Both the position numbers and the translations under genes were made by a program. The notes under the pieces were generated by a model. It was not told the origin of the DNA, did no database searches, and was given only the letters and a program-made list of their open reading frames with translations. From Roseateles_B sp041905785 (lineage in GTDB: Bacteria; Pseudomonadota; Gammaproteobacteria; Burkholderiales; Burkholderiaceae_C), in NCBI GenBank assembly GCA_041905785.1, contig JAYRKJ010000014.1, positions 103,384 to 167,383 on the forward strand: a stretch of DNA of 64,000 nucleotides, read 5' to 3'. Positions 34,182 to 41,572 of this stretch are shown here, piece by piece (within the stretch, counting starts at the first letter, position 1; the number at the start of each line of letters is the position of its first letter).

Positions 34182-35684
34182 TCAGCGCGGGGTGCCGCCG
34201 AGCTTCCAGCGCAGGTCCAGGACGGCGGGGCGCAGCGTCACGGCCAACACCTCGTCGGGCAGCGGTGCAGGGCTGGGTTGCAGGTCCAGGGCCGGGGCCA
34301 TCAGCGCCAGCAGGGTCTTCATCTGCAGCAGGGCGGCATAGCGCCCTGGGCAGGTGCGGGCGCCGGCGCCAAAGGGATGGGAGGACGCGCAGGCGGCCTG
34401 CACGTCGTCGGCCAGCCAGCGCTCGGGGCGGAACTGCTGCCGGTCCTCCGGGCCCACCTGGAGGGCGCTGTAGCGGTTCAGCGTCATCAGCCCTGCGCCC
34501 TTGGGCACCAGCACGCCGCCGACCACCTGCTCCTCGGCGGACTGGAACATCAGCAGGCTGATGACCGGACGCAGGCGCTGCGACTCCTGGATCAGCGCTT
34601 CGGTGTAGGGCAGACGGCGCAGACTGTCATAGCTCGGGCCTGCGGCGCCGCAAGCCTGGGCGATCTCGGTCTGCAGGTGCTGCCAGGCGCCGGGATGGCG
34701 GCTGCAAAGCATCAGCAACCAGGCGAGTGAATAGGCGCTGGTGTCTTCGCCGGCAAAGACCAGCTCCGTCAGCAGGCGCACCAGCTGCTCGTCCGACAGT
34801 TCCACGGGCCGCTCGCCGGCCTCGGGCTGGGCCTGCGCGATCAGCAGCGCGTCCAGCAAGTGGCGGGGCGGCGCTTCCGGGTGGGCGGTGCGGTAGGCGC
34901 GGGCCTGTTCGATGATGGGCAGCAGGGCCTGGCGCACGCGCGCGATGGCGGCGTCGACTGCACGCTCGGGCGCCGTCTTGAACCATCGCCACAGCGGCAC
35001 CGTGCTGTTGATGCGGCGCCAGACCTGGCGGATCAGGAACTCGATGTCCGCCTGCAGTTGCTGGCTGCCCGAGGCCTGCTGTTCCGAGGTCTGGCCCAGA
35101 TCCACGCCCATGGCCAGGGCCACGCCCACTTCGAGCGAGAAGCGCGGCAGGTCGCGCGCCAGGTCGGGCTGGGCACCCGCCGCGACGGACGCGCGCCAGC
35201 GGTCGCACCATCGCTGGCCCATGGCGCGCATCTGTGGATGAAAGCCGCGCAAGACTTCGGGCGTGAAGGCGCGCACGGTCAAGCGGCGCAGCGCCTGCCA
35301 GCGCTCGCCTTCGCTCATGAAGAGGCCGTCGATGCCCAGCTCCTGGCAGACGCGCCGCGTGGTGGGGCTGCGCAGCACGCGCTGCGGGCGCCGCCGCATC
35401 ACGTCCTGGGCGAGCTGGTGATCGGCCACCACCAGCACCGGCCTGCGGCCCAGCTGCAGCCGGTACAGCGGGCCATGGATGGCCGCCCAGCCCTCGAGCT
35501 GATGGTGGAGCCGATGCCGGTCCAGGCTCAGCAGATGTCCCAGCAGCGGCCATGCCGGCGGCGCGGCCAGTTCATGCAAGGGGCGGGCGGTCGCAGCGGC
35601 TGCTTGGCTGCCCTGGGCCGGCAGGCCGAAATCGGCCGCACCGGGCCGCGGCCCCGGCTCCGTGGCATCACGGGTCGGTCTCAT
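34182..35684 (-). CDS. Cytochrome P450
   Basis: 500 aa. Heme-thiolate monooxygenase: I-helix LVFAGEDTSAYSL (about 312-324), K-helix ExxR in ESQRLRP, and heme-ligand loop FGAGARTCPGRYA (about 442-454, Cys ligand). The N-terminus is Pro/Ala-rich with a proline hinge (APPAWPLLGHLLSL) and no membrane anchor, so it is probably soluble. It needs ferredoxin/reductase partners, none of which are adjacent. The substrate is unknown. Upstream is the divergent chr operon; function with chromate is not implied. Confidence 0.92.
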   Translation of the reverse strand: MRPTRDATEPGPRPGAADFGLPAQGSQAAAATARPLHELAAPPAWPLLGHLLSLDRHRLHHQLEGWAAIHGPLYRLQLGRRPVLVVADHQLAQDVMRRRPQRVLRSPTTRRVCQELGIDGLFMSEGERWQALRRLTVRAFTPEVLRGFHPQMRAMGQRWCDRWRASVAAGAQPDLARDLPRFSLEVGVALAMGVDLGQTSEQQASGSQQLQADIEFLIRQVWRRINSTVPLWRWFKTAPERAVDAAIARVRQALLPIIEQARAYRTAHPEAPPRHLLDALLIAQAQPEAGERPVELSDEQLVRLLTELVFAGEDTSAYSLAWLLMLCSRHPGAWQHLQTEIAQACGAAGPSYDSLRRLPYTEALIQESQRLRPVISLLMFQSAEEQVVGGVLVPKGAGLMTLNRYSALQVGPEDRQQFRPERWLADDVQAACASSHPFGAGARTCPGRYAALLQMKTLLALMAPALDLQPSPAPLPDEVLAVTLRPAVLDLRWKLGGTPR

Positions 35685-35843
35685 GGTGTTCCTCTCCCTC
35701 TGTTTTGCGCGATGTTAGTGGCGTGAGACCAGAGGCCACTGAGGGCTGACCCGCAGGCTGTGAGCAAATGAAAGGACGAAACCTGCCTCCGAGCGCGGGC
35801 GGCTGGCAGACGCCGAGGTCGGGAAGTCTGCATCAAAAAATGG

Positions 35844-35878
35844 TGTTGATATTGCTACATAAGGTAGTAATATCAACA
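35844..35878. promoter_or_regulatory. Long AT-rich inverted repeat before chrB, probable operator
   Basis: Arms TGTTGATATT and AATATCAACA with inner arms CTAC and GTAG, symmetric about position 35861; only two base pairs across the 35-base site are mismatched. It ends 2 nt before the chrB ATG, so a bound protein would block transcription and the ribosome. ChrB is a chromate-sensing regulator in Ochrobactrum tritici, which makes self-regulation plausible. It could also form a hairpin in the leader. Confidence 0.6.
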
Positions 35879-35880
35879 TC

Positions 35881-36816
35881 ATGTCTTGGCTGCTACTCAT
35901 CCTGTCCCTGCCCACGGACAACACCGCCGCTCGCATGCGCAGCTGGCGCGCCTTGAAGGGCATGGGCGCTGCCGTGCTGCGCGATGGCGTCTATGTCATG
36001 CCCGCGGCTGCCGCTCATGAAGCGGCGCTGAGTGCCGTGGCTGAAGACCTCCGCCAGCACGGCGGCACGGCGCATCTGCTGCCGACCGACGCGCCGGCGG
36101 CGTCCTTCGAATCCATGTTCGACCGTCGCGACGAGTTCGGCGCGCTGCTGGCGGAGATTGCCGCCGCGCGTGCCCAGCTGCGGCCGGAGCAGGCTATGGA
36201 AGGCCTGAGGCAGGCCCGCAAGCTGCGCAAGAGTTTCGAGCAGTTGGTCGCCATCGACTTCTTTGCCGGGGAGGCGCAGCGCCAGGTCCAGGAAGCCTTG
36301 GAGGCGCTCGAACTGCAACTCAGCCGGGCTCTGTCCCCCGACGAGCCCCACCCCGCCCGCCAGGCCATTGCACGGCTGGACGTGGCGCACTACCGGGGCC
36401 GCGTCTGGGCCACGCGGGCGCGGCCGTGGGTCGACCGTCTGGCCAGCGCCTGGCTGATCCGCCGCTTCATCGACCCCGAGGCCCGTTTCCTGTGGCTGAA
36501 GTCGCCGGCCGACTGCCCGAAGAAGGCGCTGGGCTTCGATTTCGACGGCGCGACTTTCAGCCATGTCGGCGCCCGCGTGACCTTCGAGACCCTGCTGGCC
36601 AGTTTCGGCCTGGAGACGCCCGCGCTGCTTCGCATCGGCCTGCTCGTGCACGGCCTGGACGTTGGCGGCGTGCTGCCGCCCGAGGCGGCCGGCGTCGAAC
36701 GCGTGCTGGCCGGCATGCGCGAAGCCATCGCCGACGACGACCAACTCCTGCAGATCAGCGCCGGTGTCTTCGAGGGGCTGCTGACGGCCTTCCAGAACGA
36801 CGTGGAGCAGCCATGA
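35881..36816 (+). CDS. chrB: Chromate resistance regulator ChrB
   Basis: 311 aa. ChrB architecture: an N-terminal alpha/beta region (MSWLLLILSLPTDNTAARMRSWRALKGMGAAVLRDGVYVMP, 1-41) followed by a helical linker and a C-terminal ChrB_C domain (about 150-300) with RPWVDRLASAWLIRRFIDPEARFLWL, FDFDGATFSHVGARVTFETL and a His/Asp-containing end. It is the first gene of a chrB-SOD-chrA-chrB_C operon; ChrB acts as regulator and chromate sensor. The long inverted repeat lies at its start. It overlaps the next gene by 4 nt (ATGA). Confidence 0.9.
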   Translation: MSWLLLILSLPTDNTAARMRSWRALKGMGAAVLRDGVYVMPAAAAHEAALSAVAEDLRQHGGTAHLLPTDAPAASFESMFDRRDEFGALLAEIAAARAQLRPEQAMEGLRQARKLRKSFEQLVAIDFFAGEAQRQVQEALEALELQLSRALSPDEPHPARQAIARLDVAHYRGRVWATRARPWVDRLASAWLIRRFIDPEARFLWLKSPADCPKKALGFDFDGATFSHVGARVTFETLLASFGLETPALLRIGLLVHGLDVGGVLPPEAAGVERVLAGMREAIADDDQLLQISAGVFEGLLTAFQNDVEQP

Positions 36817-37727
36817 ACGCCATTCCCCAGGACCTTCCTTTCGACCCGGGCAGCCTCCAAGGGCTGTCCGAAAAGCTGCTGCGCAGCCATCACCAGAACA
36901 ACTACGGCGGTGCCGTCAAGCGGCTGAACGCCTTGCGCGCGCAGCTGCGCGAGGCCAAGCCTGCTGATTTGGCGGGCTATGAGCTGAACGGGCTCAAGCG
37001 CGAGGAGCTGATCGCCACCAACTCCATGCTGCTGCACGAGCTGTACTTCGGCAGCCTGGGTGCCAGCGAGATGGCGCCTGCCATGGCCCTGGCCCTGGCG
37101 GCCAGCTTTGGCAGCGCGGATCGGTGGCGCGAGGAGTTCGTCGCCATGGGCAAGGCGCTGGGCGGCGGCTCCGGCTGGGTGCTGCTGAGCTTCCTGCCTC
37201 GCTTGGGCCTGCTGGTCAACCAGTGGTGTGCCGACCATACCCATGCGCTGGCCGGCGGAGTGCCGCTGCTGGCGCTGGACATGTACGAACACGCCTATCA
37301 CATGGACCACGGCGCCGCTGCCTCGGCGTATGTCGATGCCTTCATGGTCAACATTGATTGGGCCAAGGTCTACGAGCGCTACCAGCAGGCGGTGCATGCC
37401 GCCAGCGAAGACCTGGCCGCAGACGCCGCGGCGCTGGATGGCACCCAGCCGCTGCTGCTGGACGTGCGCCGCGACGCCATGTATGCGCAGGCCACGAGCC
37501 AGCTGCCGGGCGCGCGCTGGTGCGATCCGGCCAAGGTCGACGAGTGGGCGGCCTCGCTGCCAAGCGACCGCGAGATCCTCGTCTACTGCATCTACGGCCA
37601 TGAGGTCGGACGGTCGACGGCCATGAAGCTGCGGGCACGAGGGCTGCAGGCCCGTTTCCTGTCCGGCGGCATCGACGGCTGGGCACGTGCCGGGCGGCCC
37701 CTGCAGCCGAAGGAGGCCTGCACGTGA
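36813..37727 (+). CDS. Superoxide dismutase (Fe/Mn type) fused to rhodanese domain
   Basis: 304 aa. Residues 1-200 are an Fe/Mn superoxide dismutase: HHQNNYGGAV (metal His and channel Tyr), LHELYFGSLG (second His), GGGSGWVLL, and LDMYEHAYHMDHG (Asp and His metal ligands). Residues about 210-300 are a rhodanese domain with active-site loop CIYGHEVGRS (Cys present). Chromate operons often encode a superoxide dismutase (chrC), which removes radicals produced as Cr(VI) is reduced. The added rhodanese may handle sulfur or redox chemistry; that role is inferred. It overlaps both neighbouring genes by 4 nt. Confidence 0.9.
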   Translation: MNAIPQDLPFDPGSLQGLSEKLLRSHHQNNYGGAVKRLNALRAQLREAKPADLAGYELNGLKREELIATNSMLLHELYFGSLGASEMAPAMALALAASFGSADRWREEFVAMGKALGGGSGWVLLSFLPRLGLLVNQWCADHTHALAGGVPLLALDMYEHAYHMDHGAAASAYVDAFMVNIDWAKVYERYQQAVHAASEDLAADAAALDGTQPLLLDVRRDAMYAQATSQLPGARWCDPAKVDEWAASLPSDREILVYCIYGHEVGRSTAMKLRARGLQARFLSGGIDGWARAGRPLQPKEACT

Positions 37728-38917
37728 GCGAGAACGGCCTGCCGGCAGGACGTCCGGCGTACACGCTCCGGCAACTGGTGGCCTACATGCTGGGTCTGGG
37801 GGCCTGGGGCTTCGGCGGGCCGGTAGCCCTGGTCGGACTCATGTATCGCGACCTGGTCGAACGCCGGCAATGGATCAACGAGGCCGACTACAAGGAAGGC
37901 ATGGCTCTGGCCCAGCTGATGCCGGGGCCGCTGGCCGCGCAACTGGCCATCTACCTGGGCTTTGTGCACTACCGCGTACTCGGCGCCACGCTGGCGGGCC
38001 TGGCCTTCGTGCTGCCGTCCTTCCTGATGGTGGTGGGCTTGGGTGCGGCCTACGTGGCTTTCGGCGGCATCGGCTGGATGCAGTCGGTCTTCTACGGCGT
38101 CGGCGCCGCCGTCGTCGGCATCATTGCGATGAGCGCCTACAAGCTGACCACCAAGAACATCGGCAAGGACCGGCTGCTGTGGGCCATCTTCGCGCTCAGC
38201 GCGGCGGTCACCGTCATCACCAGGCAGGAGGTGGTTTGGCTGTTCCTTGGGGCCGGCGTGCTGGTCTGGCTGCTGCGCGCGCCGCCGGGCTGGCTGCGCG
38301 GAGACGGCACGGCCAAGGGCATTGCGCTGACCGCACCGTTCGCCGCGCCAGCAGCCTCGGCAGCCTCGTCGGCAGACTGGCCTTTGCTGCTCCAGATCGG
38401 CGGCTTCTTCGCCTATGCGGGCAGCTTTGTCTTTGGCAGCGGCCTGGCCATCGTGCCCTTCCTCTACAGCGGCGTGGTCCTGGAGCACCATTGGCTCAAC
38501 GACCGCCAGTTCGTCGATGCGGTCGCCGTGGCCATGATCACACCGGGCCCGGTGGTCATCACGACCGGCTTCATCGGCTACCTCGTGGCCGGCTTCTGGG
38601 GGGCCGTGGTGGCGGCGCTGGCCACCTTCGTGCCCTGCTATCTCTTCACCATCCTGCCGGCGCCCTACTTCAAGAAGCATGGCAAGCGGCCGGCCATCGT
38701 GGCCTTTGTCGACGGCGTGACGGCGGCGGCCATCGGCGCCATCACCGGCGCCGTCATCGTCATCGGACAGCGCTCGATCACCGATGGTCCGACGGCTGCC
38801 ATGGCGCTCGTGACGTTGGGCGTGCTGTGGCGCTTCAAGAAGCTGCCGGAGCCCGTGATCGTGCTGGCCGCAGCCTTGCTCGGACTGCTGGTCCATCCGC
38901 TGATGCACGCAGGCTGA
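37724..38917 (+). CDS. chrA: Chromate efflux transporter ChrA
   Basis: 397 aa, GTG start at 37724 overlapping the previous stop. CHR family with two homologous halves: N-terminal LGLGAWGFGGPVALVGLMYRDLVE (about 23-46) and MALAQLMPGPLAAQLAIYLG; C-terminal GGFFAYAGSFVFGSGLAIVPFLY (about 226-248) with VAVAMITPGPVVITTGFIGYLVAG. This is the long-chain, proton-coupled exporter that pumps chromate out across the inner membrane. About ten to twelve hydrophobic segments. Confidence 0.95.
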   Translation: MSENGLPAGRPAYTLRQLVAYMLGLGAWGFGGPVALVGLMYRDLVERRQWINEADYKEGMALAQLMPGPLAAQLAIYLGFVHYRVLGATLAGLAFVLPSFLMVVGLGAAYVAFGGIGWMQSVFYGVGAAVVGIIAMSAYKLTTKNIGKDRLLWAIFALSAAVTVITRQEVVWLFLGAGVLVWLLRAPPGWLRGDGTAKGIALTAPFAAPAASAASSADWPLLLQIGGFFAYAGSFVFGSGLAIVPFLYSGVVLEHHWLNDRQFVDAVAVAMITPGPVVITTGFIGYLVAGFWGAVVAALATFVPCYLFTILPAPYFKKHGKRPAIVAFVDGVTAAAIGAITGAVIVIGQRSITDGPTAAMALVTLGVLWRFKKLPEPVIVLAAALLGLLVHPLMHAG

Positions 38918-38937
38918 GCACCTGCAAGGAGGCTGCC

Positions 38938-39390
38938 ATGAAGTGGATCACACGCGAGCGACCCAAGATCGACCGCATCGCCTGCCCTTGGCTGATCTCG
39001 CGCTTCATCGACCCGGCTGCGGAGTTCCTCTATGTGCCTGCAAACCAGGTGCTGGCCCAGGCCGAGGCCCTGGGCGCCACGCCCTATGACATCCCGGGCG
39101 TTGAAATGAGCCATGTTGGCGAGCTGTGCAGTTTCGATGCCTTCCTTGGCAAGTACGGCCTGCAGGATCCGGCCCTGCAGCAACTGGCCACCATCGTGCG
39201 CGGTGCCGACACCTCGCGGCTGGACCTTGCGCCGCAGTCAGCCGGTCTGTATGCGCTCTCGCTGGGCCTGTCGTCCCTGTTCGACGATGACCACGAGATG
39301 CTGCGTCACGGCCTGGTGGTCTACGACGCGCTGTATGCCTGGTGCTGCCGCTGCCAGGCCGAGACGCACCACTGGCCGCCCCGAATGTAG
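38938..39390 (+). CDS. Stand-alone ChrB C-terminal-domain protein
   Basis: 150 aa. It resembles the C-terminal domain of ChrB alone (KIDRIACPWLISRFIDPAAEFLYVP; FDAFLGKYGLQDPALQQLATIVRGAD) and lacks the N-terminal sensor half. Such small proteins follow chrA in several Burkholderiales chr operons. It carries three cysteines (ACPW and CCRC near the C-terminus) that could bind metal. Preceded by AAGGAGG. The end of the operon is 40 nt before the mnmE repeat copy. Function not established. Confidence 0.82.
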   Translation: MKWITRERPKIDRIACPWLISRFIDPAAEFLYVPANQVLAQAEALGATPYDIPGVEMSHVGELCSFDAFLGKYGLQDPALQQLATIVRGADTSRLDLAPQSAGLYALSLGLSSLFDDDHEMLRHGLVVYDALYAWCCRCQAETHHWPPRM

Positions 39391-39429
39391 GGCGGCTGGG
39401 CGTTGTGTCCGGCGCGTGTTGGCGCGGGG

Positions 39430-39525
39430 CTACTTCCCGATGCAGAACCTGCTGAAGATTTCCCCCAGCAGATCGTGCGCAGAGAATGCGCCGGTGATCT
39501 CGCCCAGGGCGTCGTGGGCCAGGCG
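39430..39525 (+). repeat. 96-bp copy of the mnmE 3' end (left copy of direct repeat)
   Basis: Same orientation and 94 of 96 bases identical to 51168-51263, differing at 39442 (G for A) and once in the GATCGTGCGC stretch. The outer edge is exactly the complement of the mnmE TAG stop codon. The reading frame here is out of phase with any neighbouring gene, so it is untranslated. Possible attachment-site remnant; see the right copy in mnmE. Confidence 0.9.
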
Positions 39526-39836
39526 TTGCGGCTCACCTGCGCACCAGCCACCAGCGCCAGCTGCTGCTCGCCAAAGCAGTGAGCCAGCGCGGGCACCTCA
39601 TGCGCCAGCGCCTGCTGCAGCAGCACGCGCTCCGACACGATCCAGGACAGCTTGTCATGGACACTGTGGTCGCTGCCCAGCACGGTGGCGCCCGCGAAGG
39701 CGCGCACTTCGCCAGGGATCCGGTCTCCCTGGTCCGGGCGCAGAACCACGGCATCAAGACCCTCGTCGCCGAGGCATTGCTGAAGGAAGTCGGGGTCCTG
39801 CAGCTCTTCGTGCTGCAGGATGAGGATCGGTCTCAT
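39526..39836 (-). pseudogene. Truncated class I glutamine amidotransferase, N-terminal half
   Basis: From ATG 39836 the frame reads MRPILILQHEELQDPDFL and runs for about 103 residues to HCFGEQQLALVAGAQVSRN. This resembles the GMP-synthase-like glutamine amidotransferase family up to the nucleophile-elbow Cys and just beyond. Members are about 230-250 aa, so the half with the catalytic His-Glu pair is missing. The homology stops exactly where the mnmE-derived 96 bp begin. It is a broken gene produced by the same rearrangement. Confidence 0.75.
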
Positions 39837-40106
39837 GAAGGCGGCCCGGGCCTGGCGCGGGCGGTGTTGCGATGAAGAGCAATCTACCGAGCGCGCTGTC
39901 AAGGACGTGCGGAGAATCGGCGTTCAGGCGTCAAGGTCGCGTACAGGGAATCGAGGGAAGTCCGGACCGCGGTGACAAACCAGCGTTGTTCTCGTCGAGC
40001 CGCACCGGCGGCATCAGGCCTGTCATCGGCGGCACTGCACAATCCGGGGCCGCGCCACATGCCATGACAGTGGAACCAAGAGCGCACAGCCCTCGCAAGA
40101 AGTCCA
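39837..40106. other. Intergenic region with no recognised feature
   Basis: 270 bp between the truncated amidotransferase start and the next gene. I see no convincing open reading frame, RNA gene or strong hairpin here. Confidence 0.6.
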
Positions 40107-40826
40107 ATGTACCTCGCCCGGCCCGTCTCCTGCCCTTGCATGCGCACTGCGGCGCTGCGCTTTCGCCCACGCCTTGCTGCCTTGCTCGCAGGACTGGTGG
40201 TCCTGCTGCCTATTGGCGGCCATGCTGCCGGCGGCCATCACGCCGTCGACGACGCCAGTACCCTCGACCCCGGTCAGTGCCAGGTGGAAGTGTGGATAGA
40301 GCAGGCGCCCGGCCGCCAGTTGCAGCACCTCGGCCCGGCCTGCCAGGCCTGGGGTGTGGAGATCGGGCTCAATCTGGAGCGCAGTGCGACCAGCGCCGAA
40401 CCGACCCTGATCAGCAAGGGGCTGCAGCTCAAGTGGGCCCGGGAACTGGCGCCGGGCTTCAGCCTGGGCGCGGTCTGGGCGGCGGGCTGGCAGAGCGGCT
40501 CGCCGCGCTTCGCCGGGCACAGCCTGCTCATCCCGCTGACCTGGACCCCGCGCGACGAAATGGCCCTGCATCTCAATGTGGGGCGCGATTTCCCGGCGCA
40601 GGCGGCCAGCGTCACTCACTACGGTATCGCCTTCGAATGGCAGCCGGACGCGCATTGGCAAGGGCTGATCGAGGGGTGGCACGACGGGCGCGGCGCTCAA
40701 GGCCGGGGTGCCCTGCGCTACCTCGTCAACGAGCGCGTCTCGGTCGACATCAGTCGTGCGCGGGTCCTGAAAGCCCCCGGGGGCAGCTGGTGGACCCTGG
40801 GGCTGAACTGGGCCTTCGAGCGCTAG
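40107..40826 (+). CDS. Hypothetical secreted beta-rich protein
   Basis: 239 aa from ATG 40107, or 228 aa from the in-frame ATG at 40140 that starts a better signal peptide (basic, then LAALLAGLVVLLPI, then HAA cleavage). The mature part is rich in alternating hydrophobic/aromatic residues and ends in WTLGLNWAFER, consistent with a small outer-membrane barrel. Two cysteines (QCQVEV, PACQAW) could pair. Not recognised. It converges on kdpE. Confidence 0.6.
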   Translation: MYLARPVSCPCMRTAALRFRPRLAALLAGLVVLLPIGGHAAGGHHAVDDASTLDPGQCQVEVWIEQAPGRQLQHLGPACQAWGVEIGLNLERSATSAEPTLISKGLQLKWARELAPGFSLGAVWAAGWQSGSPRFAGHSLLIPLTWTPRDEMALHLNVGRDFPAQAASVTHYGIAFEWQPDAHWQGLIEGWHDGRGAQGRGALRYLVNERVSVDISRARVLKAPGGSWWTLGLNWAFER

Positions 40827-40870
40827 GCCCCTGCTCCGGGTCTCACAGCGGCGCGCGATGACGGATGTGC

Positions 40871-41572
40871 TCAGGGCACCAGGCGATAGCCCACGGCCGT
40901 CTCGGTGACGAGGTGCCTGGGGCTGGCCGGCTCCGCCTCCAGCTTCTGCCGCAGATTGCCCATGTAGACCCGCAGGTAGTGGCTGCTGTCGGTATGGCTG
41001 GGGCCCCAGACGGCCTTGAGCAGCTGACCATGCGTGAGCACCTTGCCCGCGTTGGCCACCAGGTGCGTCAGCAGGCGGTACTCGGTGGGGGTCAGGTGTA
41101 CGGGCTGGCCGGCACGCAGCACGCGGCGGTGCACCAGGTCCACCTCCACTTCGCCGAAACGGAAGACGGTCAGCGCGGCCTCCTGGCCTCGCGTGGTGGT
41201 CGCCAGGCGGCGCTGGCAGACCCGCACCCGCGCCATCAGCTCGCCAATGCCGAAAGGCTTGCTCAGGTAGTCGTCGGCGCCAGCATCGAGCGCGGCGATC
41301 TTGTCGGCCTCGTTGCTGCGCGCCGAGAGCACGATGACGGTGACGTGGGACCAGCTGCGCAGGTCCCGCAGGTAATTCAGGCCGTCGCCATCGGGCAGGC
41401 CGAGGTCGAGGATGACAAGGTCCGGATGACGCGTACCAGCGTCGATCAGGCCCTGGCGCAGGGTCTCGGCCTCGTGGACGACCCAGCCTTCGGTCTCCAG
41501 GGCCAGGCGGACAAAGCGGCGGATGCTGGGCTCGTCCTCGACGATCAGGGCAACGGGATGCGGTTCACTCAT
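40871..41572 (-). CDS. kdpE: Response regulator KdpE
   Basis: 233 aa. OmpR/PhoB type: receiver domain (1-120) with phospho-acceptor D56 in VILDLGLPDGDG, conserved EDE at 12-14 and K in LSKPFG, followed by a winged-helix DNA-binding domain (about 130-230, with HLTPTEYRLLTHLV). It activates the kdp operon when K+ is limiting. It overlaps the end of kdpD by 8 nt, the standard kdpDE arrangement. Confidence 0.95.
   Translation of the reverse strand: MSEPHPVALIVEDEPSIRRFVRLALETEGWVVHEAETLRQGLIDAGTRHPDLVILDLGLPDGDGLNYLRDLRSWSHVTVIVLSARSNEADKIAALDAGADDYLSKPFGIGELMARVRVCQRRLATTTRGQEAALTVFRFGEVEVDLVHRRVLRAGQPVHLTPTEYRLLTHLVANAGKVLTHGQLLKAVWGPSHTDSSHYLRVYMGNLRQKLEAEPASPRHLVTETAVGYRLVP

Noticed and set aside
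39430..39525. A second mnmE gene
   Set aside because: Only 96 bp are present, in an untranslated phase; the intact gene lies at 51168-52574.
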